DNA of 64,000 nt, taken from positions 619,085 through 683,084 of the forward strand of contig CAJNDS010000224.1 of the NCBI GenBank assembly GCA_905221605.1. Direction: 5' to 3'. Positions 1 through 12,657 of the stretch are shown in pieces. The notes under the pieces were generated by a model. That model was not told the origin of the DNA. It saw only the letters and a program-made list of their open reading frames with translations, and did not search any database. The position numbers and the translations under genes were made by a program. Each line of letters begins with the position of its first letter. Within the stretch, counting starts at the first letter, position 1. Source of the DNA: Symbiodinium natans. Taxonomy: Eukaryota > Sar > Dinophyceae > Suessiales > Symbiodiniaceae.

Positions 1-83
1 TGTTCTCATTGCTGCGGCGCGGGCTCAGCGGTGACGTGTGCGAATCGCTGAGCTTTGCCCCTCTGCGCGAGGCGCCCTTTTTG

Positions 84-138
84 TGATCGTTCGTTGATCG
101 TTCGTTGATCGTTCGTTGAGCGTTCGTTGATCATTCGT
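84..138. repeat. 11-bp tandem repeat (GATCGTTCGTT)n
   Basis: About five copies of GATCGTTCGTT in direct tandem, the last ones degenerate. No coding signal is associated. It is one of many roughly 10-11 bp period arrays in the window. Confidence 0.85.
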
Positions 139-1031
139 ACCTGGGTCGTTGGTAGGCTGGGATGCTAATCTTAGGGGCTTCCGATGTCAGGTGGCGCCCC
201 TGGTACACAGCTTCACAGCCTCCTTGCCGGAAGCACTGCTGGAGAACTGCCGCGCGGAGCACCTCGAGGACACAGCCAGACTTAGCCCAAAATGGTTCCA
301 ACATGGCTGCCTCCTCCTCTCAGCTCCTTCTCCCGAAAGGCCCCCATTCACGGCCCCGGCAGGTGGACCTTGTCCGCTTGGGCCAGCTCCTGGCCGCGCG
401 CTTCCTCAATGTCACTCCTCGAAGTGTTTGGGAGTTTGTTTGTTTCATCTCGCTTTCTTTGAGGGGGTGCAGAGGCTGTGGCCCATTTGGGACATTCTCT
501 GGCGGCAAGCATATGGCTGTCGGATTCACCATTCGTGGAGGATCATCGAGCATGTCGAAAACAGGGGCTTAACTCGGCGTTGACCAGCTGAGGAATGCCT
601 CCAGCTGCAGCGTGCTTCAAGCCAAATGCGCGATGCTTTGGAGCTGGCGAGCGAGCTGCTGGGATATGCTTAGGGGCATGTGCTATGGCGTGACAGTTTT
701 GGCGGCTCTTGGTGGCTCTTCCGTGCGAGCGCCGGGATGCCTCGGGCGCCTTAGCCGCCTCAGCCCAGGCGCACGGAGACCTTGCCGGAGGCTGCCGAGC
801 CCGCTGACTCAGAGCATCTCAGTGTCGTACACCAGGATGTTACGGAATGTTATCGATGTTGTACCGGGCTTGACAGCGAGTAGAAGCAATGACGAAGCGG
901 GGGTGTAAAGGCCGCGGTAGGGGTGGAGTAAAGGGCAGTAAGAGTGTCGCCTGAGGCTCGCGAAGCTCCGGGCGCGCTGCCAGGCTTCCCATGTCCTCTT
1001 GTCGGTTTGACCCTTACAATGACGAAATCCG
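139..1031. other. no assignable gene
   Basis: Open frames exist on both strands, but none shows a recognisable domain or a convincing splice context. A short amphipathic stretch on + near 600-665 (QLQRASSQMRDALELASELL) could be an exon of a coiled-coil protein. I cannot connect it to anything. Confidence 0.3.
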
Positions 1032-1196
1032 ATGTTTGATCATGGAGAGGAGCTCGAGCGCGAGTTGGAGGAGCCAGCGACTCGGAGCAACTTCCCCAAG
1101 AGACCTCCTCCATGCGAGGAGCGCCCCCGCAGCTCCAGCGACGCGGACGAAGGCACCCTGGACGAGGCCGAGGCCAGGAGACGCCACACGCCGTAG
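1032..1196 (+). CDS. small acidic/hydrophilic ORF, possible terminal exon
   Basis: A 54-codon frame beginning ATG-Phe-Asp-His and ending at TAG. The product is strongly charged (EELERELEEP near the start; SSSDADEGTLDEAEARRRH near the end), which is less likely for random GC-rich DNA. No domain is recognised. It may be the last exon of a spliced gene rather than a free-standing gene. Function unknown. Confidence 0.25.
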   Translation: MFDHGEELERELEEPATRSNFPKRPPPCEERPRSSSDADEGTLDEAEARRRHTP

Positions 1197-3303
1197 CGCT
1201 GCTCTGGCGGATTCAGCGGGGGGAAACACGGGCGCGAGCGGCAGCAGAGGTCTAGCTGCTAGCTAAAACCATGAAGGCCAGCCGCGGCCAAATCCGACTT
1301 CTCAGAGATAGGTTTGAAACGGTTATACTGGCTACCACGGCCAGGGGAATCTCACAGGATTCGAGGCAAAAGCAACGGATCTTTTGCAAGAGAGGCACTT
1401 CGTGCGGCTCTGGGCGCCCCGCAGCCCTGCACCCGCTGCGAGGCACGGGATGGCTGGCCGCGTGCTGTGGAACATGTGGAAGAGCAAGTGGGCCTTCGTG
1501 GACCTGTTTTTAGGAATTCTTATGAATTCTTCCTTCTATTGTTTTTTTCCTTAGCCCCCCGAGTTGCTGGGGAGGTTCCGGTTGCTTTGCTGTTTTGTCC
1601 TCGTGCTGCCCTCCGAAGTAGGGAAGGCCGTGCTAACTGCTCGACAGAATTATTCCCTTTTGCCGAGACCTTTCTTAGGCTTTGCCTTTTGGTCGGCCGC
1701 TTTGTGTTGTAGAGCCTTTGGGCTGATGGGTTTGTGTGCCTCCGTCGCTGTGCGCTACGCCACCCCAAAGGTGTTTTTGTCTAAAGTGAGGCTAATGTTG
1801 ATTCGGTGCAGAGGTGTTCAGGGGGCTGCTCAGCCTGTCGCAAGTGCCGCAGGCTCTGGAGGCCAAGCTCCGAGAGCAGGACAAGGGGGCAAAATGTGTC
1901 TTTGTGGTCAACTGAGCTGCGCTTGTTGCCTCTTGCCAATGGCCTTGTAGGAAGAGCGGATGCTGGACCACCACTTGGAGGCAGGGAAACGGGCCACACA
2001 GCTCTCAGCTGCATCGCTCTCGGAGCACTGCTCTCGGCGCACCGCTTTCCGGAGGCCCCTTCAAACAGAAGCAGTCCGCGGTTCAAGGCCGCACGCTGAG
2101 GGGCTTTCGCCGTCCCACTCCAGTCCTAGCGGAGTTGCAGTCTACAATTCAAAAATATTGTGTTTTTACACTTCATGGATATTCTAAGTCTACACATTTT
2201 TCCAGTTTGAAAGGAAAGGAGACGTGCACAGCTCTCAGAGCAGGCGGCCCCCGCCGACCCGGACCTGGCCCGGCTCCTCGTTGGCGAGGCAATGTCATGA
2301 AGTCCTCCGTGGAGACTCCGAAGTTCTTTGGCCTTTTCTCTGAAGTTCTCCCCGCACCTTTGGGAGGCCCCACCGGTGGTGCGCAAGCGTGCGGCCGTGG
2401 TGCTTCAGGCTGACAGAGATCATTTTGCCACTTTGCCACTTTGCCACTGCAGCGGCCGAAAGGCAGCGTGGAGACGGCGAGCTGCAGCTCTACGTGAAAA
2501 GCTGAGAGTGCATTCGTGTGTACTGTGGAGTCCGTTCTTTTCCGCTTTGTAGGAGTAGGAGAATGCTCCGCCAACTTTGCATCAGCGAGGCTTTGAGCGT
2601 CATTTGGTCGGGCTCGTCTTCCCCACAAGGAGTATCCGACTAACCACGATGAGCTGATGTTGGTACAAGATGCCTGTATCTGCAGCATCCCGTGTTTCCA
2701 ACAGGCTACAGTAGCCTCCACTGTAAATCTGCAAGCGTTCTCCTCCTGTTTCGCAGGAACGATGGGCGCCGCCCGAGCGGCACTGTCGGATCTGTCCGCT
2801 TGGCCCAGGCGACGCGAAAACTAGGGTGGCTAGCAGCTAGGGCGTCGGGAATTGGGAATTGCATGGAATTGCCCGCTTCAACAGCACGACGTAACACGGC
2901 TGCATCACCAGGCCCTTGCAGCACGGGTCTTCCGAGGGCTGCAGCGGCATGGTCTGGATTTCGAGGCCCCACCGAGGGAAGAAGACATTGAGCAGATTCC
3001 GTTCTTTGGCATGTTTTTCGAGAGTGGGTTCTTCTTGGTGGAGAGAGAGCTCTTGCGGATGGCTCCTGCACTTTAGAAGGGGAAGGTGGATGGAACTTCT
3101 CGCAGCTCAATATGCCATCAACAGTTTTGTTGTTATGACCCTCGCTGACTCCAATGAGCGGACGCCTCGCTCGCAGACATGTTAAGGGTTTGGCGCGAGA
3201 GCTTTCAGTCTGAGAGCATGTACACCACAGGGCACAAGCGTACCACAGCGAGCAAGTAGCTCTCCTCTACAAGTTGTTGATACAATATGTAATATATAGA
3301 AAT
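1197..3303. other. no assignable gene
   Basis: Moderately GC-rich DNA with overlapping random-looking ORFs on both strands. A pyrimidine tract followed by CAG near 2740-2757 resembles a splice acceptor, but the sequence after it has no recognisable protein similarity. Confidence 0.3.
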
Positions 3304-3368
3304 CTATATATATATATATTTCTATGCATGTATCTGTATACGTAGATCGATCGATCGATCGATCTCTC

Positions 3369-3427
<59 letters not shown>

Positions 3428-3547
3428 GTCATCAGAGCACAGCCACCTACCACAAGTAGCCGTCACACACATAGAGACATGTGCTCACGCATGTGCTGTG
3501 ACACTGTGTGTGTGTGTGTGTGTCTGCGCGCGCGAGCGAGCGCGCGC

Positions 3548-3602
<55 letters not shown>

Positions 3603-3760
3603 TGTGTGTGTGTCTGTGTCTGTGTCTGTGTCTGTGTCTGTGTCTGTGTCTGTGTCTGTGTCTGTGTCTGTGTCTGTGTCTGTGTCTGTTTCTGTGTCTG
3701 TGTCTGTGTCTGTGTCTGTGTCTGTGTCTGTGTCTGTGTCTGTGTCTGTGTCTGTGTGCG
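3304..3760. repeat. compound microsatellite (TA)n-(GATC)n-(CT)n-(GT)n-(TGTGTC)n
   Basis: Successive blocks: (TA) at 3304-3320, (GATC) at 3345-3364, (CT) at 3363-3421, a short unique spacer, (GT) from about 3504, then roughly 25 units of TGTGTC to 3757. The long reading frames across this block (Cys-Val or Asp-Thr runs) are translations of the repeat, not genes. Confidence 0.95.
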
Positions 3761-5200
3761 CGTGCAAGGCCGCCTTTCGCTGTGCCGACACAGGCGCCTT
3801 GACGGTTGTTTTTCGGAATCTTCGCTGTGCTACTGGAACTTGGAGCTGGCGCTGAGGCTACGAAGGAAACCATGAGCCTTCGGGATTGATCCGAGTAGGC
3901 ACTGGCGGAGATGCTGAGCTGCTGAGAGTGTGAGATAGAAGATGATAGAGTGAACCTCCCGCGAGGCCAATTTCTCCTTTTCCTCTGCCGACAGCAAGGG
4001 GTTGCCTTAGCACCTGCAGAATCCGCTGCGTTGTGCCATGGCCACATATTGAGAGTTCTGATTCGCAAGGGTTGCAGTGCTTTGGCTGGTGGTGTGGCTC
4101 ATCGTCAGGGAGTTGTCCATGAGGTTGCGGCTGCTGAAGAGGCGCGACCGCGGGAATCGGAAGGACCCGCCGAAGCTTCCATCTGGGGCGGCTTGGCAAG
4201 CACACACTTGCGAGCACAGTATTGCGCAGGTTTGACAAGTTTGACACATCACGCTGAAAGATGCTAAGCCGACTAAGCCTGTTAAGCCTGTACTTTCTTC
4301 ACTCTCTTTCTTTTTCTGTTCAGTAAGTCAATCGGGTAAGACTTGACCTCGAGAGCAGCTCGAAGGCTCGCGCTGATCTGCAGGAGGCGACGGGGCTGCT
4401 TGGGTAAGAATCTTCCGAGGAGTCCAAGAGACTTAAAGAGACGAGACTGTCCAAACGAGTCCGTGGGAGCTTCCTGGTGAGGCCTGGCAGTGGGAGATGC
4501 CCTACGATTTTGCCAGGCAGCTACAGGTGCCAAGATGGTCTCGGTTGCCTTGCGCTGCCTTGCGCTGCCTTACGCTGCCTTACGCTGCCTCGCAGTCTGT
4601 CGTGTAGCAAGGAACAAGGCTTGTATTCTCTCAGAAGATCTGGCAGGCAGCCGCATGCGAAGGAGGCGCGTGCTTTGGGAGACGTTGGCAGCCGCAGCGT
4701 CCCTCCCAGACCCTGAAGGGAGGGCCGGGTTTGGATGTCCGGTTGCGGATGTCAAATGTGATCTGGAGGGTCTGTACATGCGCAGAACGTCACGCCATGT
4801 CATGCTGTCCCACCCATCTGGCTGTGGGGCCACCCCTGCCACCACGTCCCTTAAGCTTGAACATGTTAATGAACGTGCAAGCTTCTGTCCTAACCGGAAC
4901 GCAAGATTGTGGACTCAAAATCCCAAAGTCAACTCCATCTCTGTTTCAGTTTTTCCAAAATCAGTCTACCTAGTATCAGCCCCCACATGAGGCTGCATGC
5001 GCCTCTGGCGATGCAAAGAGAGTGTGAGGTCGTGTTTGGCGCATTCTGATGCCTCGTCACCTGGCCAGGCCCAGCGCCAGCACGCGAGGTGCGGGAGTCA
5101 GACGATTGCGACACATTACGTACAGGGAAGCGCCAGAGTCACACAGTAGCCTCAAACTTGCTTTGAAGTCAGTAGCCTTTGAGTCGCTTTCCCTTCTGGC
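3761..5200. other. no firm gene; decamer repeat inside
   Basis: Contains a short tandem of TTGCGCTGCC / TTACGCTGCC units (about 4547-4600). A possible exon at about 4630-4720 reads DLAGSRMRRRRVLWETLAAA on +. Nothing here can be named. Confidence 0.3.
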
Positions 5201-5215
5201 AAGGCTCTGGAAGCA

Positions 5216-6900
5216 GTGTCGGCACTGCTGCGGGGCCGCCAGTGCCGGTTTCAGTGGGGCGATCAGGGTGCCAGCTGGGATCGGCTTGTGCGGGACGCGC
5301 TCTTGCTGCAGCTGCGCGAGGAGCGTGAGCGCCTGCAGGCCGCCACTGCCGCCCAGGATGACAGAAGTTCCTCCTATGCCGATGGCCAGACCAACCGGCC
5401 CTTCGCGCCCTTCACTGGCGAGCTCGAGGGTCAACTGGCCGATTGCGAGGCAGAAATGAAGGAGGTGCTGCAGGGGCCGTCCCGACCGGTGTCTGCCACG
5501 GCCTTGACGGCGCGGCTGCTGCGGGAGCAGCTGCCGCTGGCGCCGGTGACGCTGCACGCCGCCGCGCGGGCCGCGCCGCCATGGCAGCCAAACAATGGCA
5601 TTGGAGATGGCGTGCGCCGGGGTCAGGTTATTGACCATCTGTGTGGGCAACAGGATCTGAAGGGCAGCTTGATCGGCGGCTTCGTTCGGTTTCAGCAATC
5701 CCTGCCAGCTAGCCCCAGCCTGATCCACATCACAGCCATTCGGCCGGTGTGGACGATTCGCATCAAAGAACTGTCAGAGCGTGGGATGCTGCTTCAGATC
5801 CTACCAATGACACCAGGCACAGGCTGGAAGGACGCCGCTCATGCTGACTCATGCTGTTCGCTACCCTTAATGCTGCTCCATGCTGCTGCGCTTGGATGTT
5901 GGCTTCGTTATCGTTCGGTTCCGGCCAGGACGACCTCCAGCTCGCTTACTGTGCCGGGTCCGCGGAGGGCGTGCTGCACGTGGGGCCCAGCCAAGGAGGC
6001 CGCAGCCTGCAGGCGCGAGCCGCAGAGTCTGGTAGAGTCTGCAGGAATCCGCAGGCTTTTTTGAGTGAGCATCGGCTTTTCTGAAGGCCCTCCCCTGTGC
6101 CGCTTTGTTTTTTGTGGAGGTGCGCGAGCACTTCATCCCCCGCCTCACGCGCACGCCAGAGCTGGTGTTCCTCCAGAGCTACGCCCGCACGGCCAAGCCA
6201 GAGCCAAAGGCCTTGGAGGAGCCTCGCCCGCCAGAGGCCGTCACGTGCCAGCTAGGCTGGGGAGTGGCTTTCTGGTTGCCTGCCGCTGCTGCTGTTGCTG
6301 CTGCATCTGTTGCATCTGTGGCACTTCTTCGGTGCATTGAAAAGGGTTAACCTCCCCTCCAGGAACTTTCGCGGTGGCCGCCAGCCTACCAGGTGACGGC
6401 GAGGGCCTCTCCCTGCGTGCCATCCAGACGGCCAAGCATGTGGAGGAGACAGCGGTTCGTGCAGCCCTAGGGCGGGTGACCCTGGCGATCACGGCAGACC
6501 AAGATGCTCTGCAGGTCAAGGCGCAATGGAAGGCTTCCGAAGCGAAGCCGGCGAAAGCGGTGGAGGACCACTCAGGCCAGGGCCAAACCTTTCAGGACTT
6601 GGTGAGCCGGGTTCGGGTGGTGAGGTCAAGCCCTCGTGGCTTTGCCGTCCTCCTGCACCGGGATGCGAAGATGATCCAGCTCTGGTATGAAGCCATCTCC
6701 TCGGAGTCCACGGCCACAGCGGAGGCGCTGCAAACCTTGGCGCCTCTTCCTTTGGACCTCGAGGACTCCCAGGAGGACTCCGCCCTTCGGGCCAAGGGCC
6801 TCGCAGCACTGGGGCTAGAGTCGAACGAGCACCCGCTGAATCCGCTGCACGTTCCCGACACGCCGAACGATCCGTGGAATGCCACCTGGCCGCACTCTGC
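5216..6900 (+). CDS. multi-exon gene of unknown function (candidate exons)
   Basis: Several stretches on + look like exons. About 5216-5590 follows an AG and contains the charged helix LLLQLREERERLQAATAAQ. About 5640-5800 includes SLIHITAIRPVWTIRIKEL. About 5925-6035 includes DDLQLAYCAGSAEGVLHVG. About 6107-6250 follows a T-rich tract plus GGAG and begins VREHFIPRLTRTPELVFLQ. About 6370-6870 contains AIQTAKHVEETAVRAALG and RGFAVLLHRDAKMIQLWYE. The frames change between blocks, as expected for introns. No family is recognised; low-complexity and coiled-coil character dominates. Neither start nor stop can be fixed. Opposite-strand frames overlap but look less protein-like. It could be one gene or two adjacent ones. 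Confidence 0.45.
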
Positions 6901-6960
6901 TCTGCGCTTGGCTGCGCTCTGCCACACTCTGCCGCACTCTGCCTCGCACTCGAGGCACGC

Positions 6961-9307
6961 TTCGCTGCATCACAGAGTGGGCTGTGCCTTGGAGAACACT
7001 GCTGTGTGTTTTTTTTTGCAGTTTGCAGTACTTGCAAGTGCAGCGCGTGAGAGCAGCTTCTCAGGTCCCTGCTGGACTCGGAAGGGACGAACTCCCACCA
7101 ATTCCCGCCACGGCCTGGAGGCGGGAGTCAGGTCAGAGCCCTGCACTGCGCAGTTCCGTTGCAGCGCGCGCAGTGCGTTGCAATGCCTTCTGATGCCCGT
7201 GCGAGGGGACTCTCAGGGTCACCGGCCACTGATGGTCGTGGAGCAGCCCATGGCGGCTTGGATACATAGTACATAATGGGGCGTACCATGGCTTTACGGC
7301 TTCCGTTGCGGGCTTCTTCTTGGGACCTTGTTGTGTGCAATCTGTTAGAAGAGCTTGACGCAGAATTCTTCCATGGGCACTGGATGCAGACGAGCAAGAG
7401 ACAAGGATCATCTTGGATTTTTAAGCCTTAAGCCCTACGCCCTAAGGATTCCTGAGGTCAAAGGGTGATAAGAATCCTAAAGCATCCTCAAACCTACGAC
7501 CGGTGCTGAGGCCCCCCGAGCCAAAAAGTTCTCCAGATGAGATGATGGTGTCAGTCACATTTCAGAAGGCACATTCCTGGAGGCCACCGTTTCAGGCCGC
7601 TTCTTGAGTGCAAAGGGGAGCGCAGCTTAGTGGCGTCGGCCTTGGGGCCGGAAAAGAATTCGGAAATGCAAGAAATCCTTTGAAGCCGTAGTCATGTCAG
7701 CTCGTAACAGCGAGTGCGGGAGCTGTGTGCTCCGGAAGATGGCAGGCAAAGAGGGAATCCTGCGTATCAAAGCTACAGCCGTGTGTGTAGATTCAAGAAA
7801 TTTTGTAGGTCCAGTGGAGACGCCCCATCTGGCCAAAGTGTGCCAGGGGCCGTTTGTACAGCGCAGCCTCAGCTACTATGAGCCGATGTTGCGGGTGCAC
7901 TCAGCGCTTTGAGGGAACAGGAACGGTGCCTAGTTTTTAGGCTCAGCACGTTAGATGAGCTGCAGCATCTTCGGAGCCGTAATGGTGCAAGTGCAGGATC
8001 TTTAAACTTTGAAACGGGGAGCACTCAATGCCCCGACAAGCAAGAGAAGAGCATGGCTTTAAGAGAGACGGTCGTTGCCTGCCCAGTTCCCACCGCGTGA
8101 ACATGTCTGTTGTCCGTTGAGGTGTTGTCCGTTGAGCTGTGAGGGCTTAGGGAGGAGAATCGGGGGATTTGATCGGGAACCTTTGACGCCACACGGAGGG
8201 GCGAGCTGCGATGCCATGGGAGCATTGTTTTGTTTTGGACCTAAGGAGAACATGGGCGCTGTCGGCTGAGACGCTTCGATGCTTCGACGCTTCGGGGGCC
8301 TCTCCGGTGCCACATCTGCGGCCAAGGAAAACAAAGGCAGAGGACAAAACAGCTACAGCGGATGGTTTTACAAGTTTTACTGATTTTGCTGTTTACGACA
8401 GATGTTTTAGAGTCTGCTGCCTGGTCATCTTTGCCCCAGATGCGAAGCCGAGTCTTTAGTGGCAGGTCTTCCCAAAAAGGCGCATCACACTTTGTCGTTT
8501 GTTTTGTGGACTGCTGTGGCCTGATGTGGGAGCTGCGCACGTAGCCACCGAGTTGAGGCTTTTCTTCTCACGGGTCTGACACGGGTCTGCCTCGCTGCCT
8601 CCAGTTCGGCTAAAGCTTCGCTTTGTTACTCGGGCCTTTTGCGGGAAGCACACTGCCGCTGCCTCAGACGTAGCACTTTGCCTATAGGTGTGTGCAGATG
8701 GGGGGGCAGTGGATGCAGTGGGGGGCACACGAATGCAGGCTACCGCGGCAGAATGGGAGGCATCCGACGGCGAGGGCAGAGGCCAGGTGGGTTGACATGG
8801 ATGATTCTTCTTTTGAGCCTTCTTGAGCATCAGGGGATCCTCAGCCTTATTTTTTGACTTCGAAGGTCGCACAAGCAGGATGAGGCTCGTTGTGGAAGGG
8901 CCACAATGGCTGCCTCGACCCTGAACACCGCAAGCTAAGGGACTCGCCTTAGCTCCAGTGATGATCTGCACAAGCCTCTTGTGGGCCTCCTTGGAAGGCT
9001 GCCAAATCCGGGGAGACCGCCCCGGTGGGTGAGGCACCAAAGGGAAGATGCAGAGCGTCTCAGGGGGAGCCTTGCGGGATTGGTTGTTGAAGTGTACTTA
9101 TACAATCCTCGGCCTTGGTCTCCTGCGGTCCCGTTATGCAAACACCTGTGCTTGTTGAGGGACCGTGTTCCTGGCCTGTACGGAGGCTAACAAGCCTGCT
9201 CCGAAGCGCTCAGCGCGGAGCGCCCAAGGCGGGGCGGTTCCTGGAAGCAATAGCGAGCGCCCCAAGACAGCGTTGATCGTCGGTCCCTTTCTCTCCCTCC
9301 GTCTCCC
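6961..9307. other. no assignable gene
   Basis: Unique sequence with short overlapping ORFs. Just upstream, at 6885-6960, an imperfect CACTCTGCCG-type repeat of about 10 bp is present. I see no domain, RNA gene or mobile element. Confidence 0.3.
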
Positions 9308-9407
9308 TGCCTCTCTCTCTCCCTCTCCCTCTCCCTCTCCCTCTCCCTCTCCCTCTCCCTCTCCCTCTCCCTCTCCCTCTCCCTCTCCCTCTCCCTCTCG
9401 TTCCCCT
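9308..9407. repeat. (CTCCCT)n microsatellite
   Basis: About 15 CTCCCT units, followed by CCTCCCTCCCTCCTTCCAG, which reads as a polypyrimidine tract and splice acceptor. Confidence 0.95.
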
Positions 9408-9422
9408 CCCTCCCTCCTTCCA

Positions 9423-9540
9423 GGCATCAAGCCAGATGCGGCGGAGGCCGGAAGACTCTCCCTAAAGATGTTGCGGCTCGTGCCACTACATGCCACTGCA
9501 AGTTCGCCTCCGGCAAGATTCCTCGAGATCTGTGTGTGTA
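9423..9540 (+). CDS. candidate exon after pyrimidine repeat
   Basis: Starts right after the CCAG that ends the pyrimidine repeat and reads GIKPDAAEAGRLSLKMLRLV, continuing open to about 9540. The splice context is good, but the protein is not recognised and no neighbouring exon can be joined with confidence. Confidence 0.3.
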
Positions 9541-9887
9541 GGAAGACCTGCTTATTTCGGCACGGAGCGGTGCAGAAAGGTATTCAAGGGACGGCTGAGT
9601 GAAATAGGAGCTCAATGTCGTGTTCGATGGCCAGGTCCTCCAGTGCATAGAGAGCTTGTACGTGGACAAGCTGAAACCGTTTGGCCCGGCCCTTAGATCC
9701 AGCTGCACCTTGCACAGTTGACTGACTAGCGGTCACTTCAAGCAACGATGTTGCGGTGTTGTCGGAGATTGTTGCTGGCGCCATGCGACGCGTTGGGGCT
9801 GTTTGGGCTGTCGAGGTCGAATACTTCGAAAACGTGTTGCAGGCACAGACTGCACGCATGCATGTATAAGTACAAGTATATCTAGGC

Positions 9888-10240
9888 GGATGTTTAAATC
9901 AATGAGTCGATAAATACGTAAACAAAAAACAGAAACATAAATAGATAAATAGAATAAAAAATGAACATATAGATAAATAAATAGAATATGCAAAATTTTT
10001 AAAAATACAAATATAATATAAGTATCACTATATGTAAATAAATAAATAATATATATATATATAATAATAATTATAATACTAATAATAATTATCATACTAA
10101 TAATAATAAAAATAATCATAAAAATATTAAAAATACAAAAACTAATACTAAATACAAATACAAATATAAATTCAAATACAAATATAAATATAAATATAAA
10201 TATCAATACAAATATAAATAAAAGAATATAAAGATAAATG
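9888..10240. repeat. AT-rich low-complexity island
   Basis: About 350 bp built of AAATA, TAAATA, ATAATA and AAATACAAATATAAAT units in an otherwise GC-rich region. The 287-aa frame crossing it on - is Ile/Phe low complexity and is not taken as a gene. Confidence 0.85.
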
Positions 10241-12277
10241 TGAACAGCTTGATTATGACTCAGAGTATCCTTGATGCATGGGACGCTGAGATGCGTTCTG
10301 CACCAGCGACGGGGCTCGCCGATGAAGAGTGGGGAATCCCAACAAGGGACTGACAGGCATCTGTTCCAGGAAGCAATGCAGCATCTGTGCACAGATATGA
10401 CCAACATGATCTTACTGAAGATGCAATGCCATGAAGAAATGCAGAGATCTACGACAGCGAGAGCTTGAACAACATAGAAAGAGTTCCTCGACAAACGACT
10501 TGCGACATTAAATGCCAAAGAGCAAAAGCTACAAGACAAGGGCGTCGAGCCAATAAGAATCGTGCCGAACCAGAGAAAACGAGTGCGAAGCCACATGCTT
10601 CGCCTGGTGAGGGGTCGTCATTCTCGTTTGCACGCGGATCGTCTTCTTGGGCAAAGACGATGTTTGAGGTAGCTTCTCCAGAGAGAAGACAGTGGATGAC
10701 GTGTCGGAGATCGCCGCCCGTGGCCCGAAATTCTCAGGAGGCTGGTCGCATCTCAAGAAGATCCCGGGATGAAAGGAAACGGGGTGGCGAATTTCATGAT
10801 GAATGCATCTGAATGCATGAGAAAGAGGCGTCCTCGTTGATGCTTCGCCGGCAAGGGCATGTCCGGTGAGTCTCTATCAGTTCTTTGCAGAGATCCTTGG
10901 GATGACCCCTGAACAGCTCTAGCACACCGGGTTTTCCCGGAGATGTGTGCAGCCCAACAGCTTGATCGTACACAGGTGCACGGGTGCCTGGAACAAGATT
11001 GGGGCCACCATGGCCTAGAAGCAGCAGTGTGGCCGAGAGAACACGTGCCAGCGTAAACGTCAAGTCTGCGTGTTTTTTGCCCTTTTCGTGCCCCGTTGCA
11101 GAACGCCATGTCCAAGTCCATCTCATGCAGCAGCCTTTCTTGCCAGGACGGATGCCCAAGTGCCTTGTTGAAGCTTTCTTGTCATAATGCGCACCACCCG
11201 TTTCTGTGTATCGGGAGCCCAAAAGGTCAGGTCATGCTGCAGTCGCAGCCCGATAGTTGCCCCGTTGCCCCAATGGTTTCCAGGATCAGCTGCAGAGCTG
11301 CCAGATGTGGACATAAGGCGCGAATCTTGGTTAGCCGCAACATACTTGGAGACAAGCACAGCCATTGCCTGTTTCCTTCTTGCGTGCATCCGTTCAGAAC
11401 CAGGTAGAATTGGGTTGGGCAGATGAGAAGTATTGAGGGTCTCTGTTGCGATTTCTTTGCTCTGGAGGATTCTGTCAAGTCAGTCAGTTTTGTTTCAGGG
11501 TGAATGATGGCATGAAAGCTAGCTTGGATAGCGGTGTCGCTCTGTGCGCATCATTGGTTGCGCGAAGGTGGCTTGCTTGTTAAGGGTGTTGACTACACGG
11601 CCCTAAGGTGATGTAGAGAAGCGAAAGACATCATGTAGTCCAGGTAGTCACCGAGAGCCGGATGTTGGAGATTTCAATGCCTTCGCAAGAGAGCTGAGGC
11701 ATCTGAAAGCAATCTGCGATGAGTCCGACCTGTTGGACATTGCGTCCGCAGCTTTCAAGGTGTGTTCTAAAGTTCAGCCGAGGCTTGAGTTCACAAAAAC
11801 GATCCGTGAGTCGTGGTTGCCTCTCGCGGTTGGATCTTCAATACGTCAGTCCCTGCTTCATCCTGCTTTGCATTGATTTGCATTGTGTCCATCCTCTTGA
11901 GGCCAGAGGAAGGAGGTGACTGGTCAGCCACCTTCCGAGGGCGCGTCCAAGTGTTTGCTGGAGCCCCTGAGCGCGTTCTGGCTTTCGAGGTCGTCTGCGC
12001 AGTCTCAGACGCGTGTTTTGAAGCGACTCCAGGTAGATATCTACAGCCCCACGGACGATTTTGCTCTCGAGACCTGGCGGGCTGCCAGAGAGTGCCCTTC
12101 ATTAGATTCATTAGATGTCTGTTCAGACTGTAGGCCATAGGTTTGAGCCGGGCGGCCAATCCGCTGTTTCACGTGCCTTCGTTGCTTGCATGAGAGGTAC
12201 TTCCATTCCTTGCCTGAGAGCGAAGCCCTGCTTCCCGGAGGTGCCCCCTTTCGATGGAGTTCTGGGGTTAACTGGCG

Positions 12278-12280
<3 letters not shown>
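10241..12280. other. no assignable gene
   Basis: Several ORFs of 100-140 codons on both strands, none with a recognisable motif. The region could hold decayed mobile-element sequence, but I found no reverse-transcriptase, transposase or integrase motif. Confidence 0.3.

Positions 12281-12316
<36 letters not shown>
12281..12316. repeat. (GT)n microsatellite
   Basis: About 18 GT dinucleotides immediately before the first copy of the 347-bp direct duplication. Confidence 0.95.
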
Positions 12317-12317
<1 letters not shown>

Positions 12318-12657
12318 ACCCTGATTCTAAGCTAAGGGTTTTGGAAAGTTTCTGAGGCTTGGCCGGACATTTCGTATAGAAGACTGACGGTGAATGTGTT
12401 TTATGCAGGGGGGCAAGGGCTCCAGTGACTAGCCTTGCCCAACGAAGCCAAGTCATTGGAGTGGATGCAGTGGCTGATCACCACTGCGTACCTGCAATCG
12501 AAAGGCCACCCCAAAGTACCCTTAAAGTTGTTTGCTGCCACAGTGGCCGGCAGATGGATGGATCAGGTTTTTCGTGTAAGGCCACAATTTCGTCACCATG
12601 CATAAGATCTTCGGACAGGGAAGCCAGTGAGAGTTTACTCTCTTATCTCCGTGTGTG
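12311..12657. repeat. 347-bp direct duplication, copy 1
   Basis: From the last GTs before GCACCCTGATTCTAAG to the GTs after CTCTTATCTCC. The same sequence recurs 778 bp downstream at 13089-13435 with no difference I could see by eye. Both ends lie in GT runs. Confidence 0.9.

Noticed and set aside
3324-3875. Cys-Val, Ser-Val and Asp-Thr repeat proteins
   Set aside because: Translations of GT and TGTGTC microsatellites in several frames on both strands.
5057-5728. 223-codon minus-strand frame opposite the 5.2-6.9 kb candidate gene
   Set aside because: The + strand reading has charged helical stretches and better splice context; the minus frame has no motif. The choice is not certain.
7925-7950. 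Possible spliced-leader remnant (GCCTAGTTTTTAGGCTCAG)
   Set aside because: Too many mismatches to the leader and no coding sequence immediately downstream.
9733-10596. 287-codon minus-strand frame rich in Ile and Phe, looking like a membrane protein
   Set aside because: It is a translation of the AT-rich low-complexity island; the hydrophobic run is a compositional artefact.
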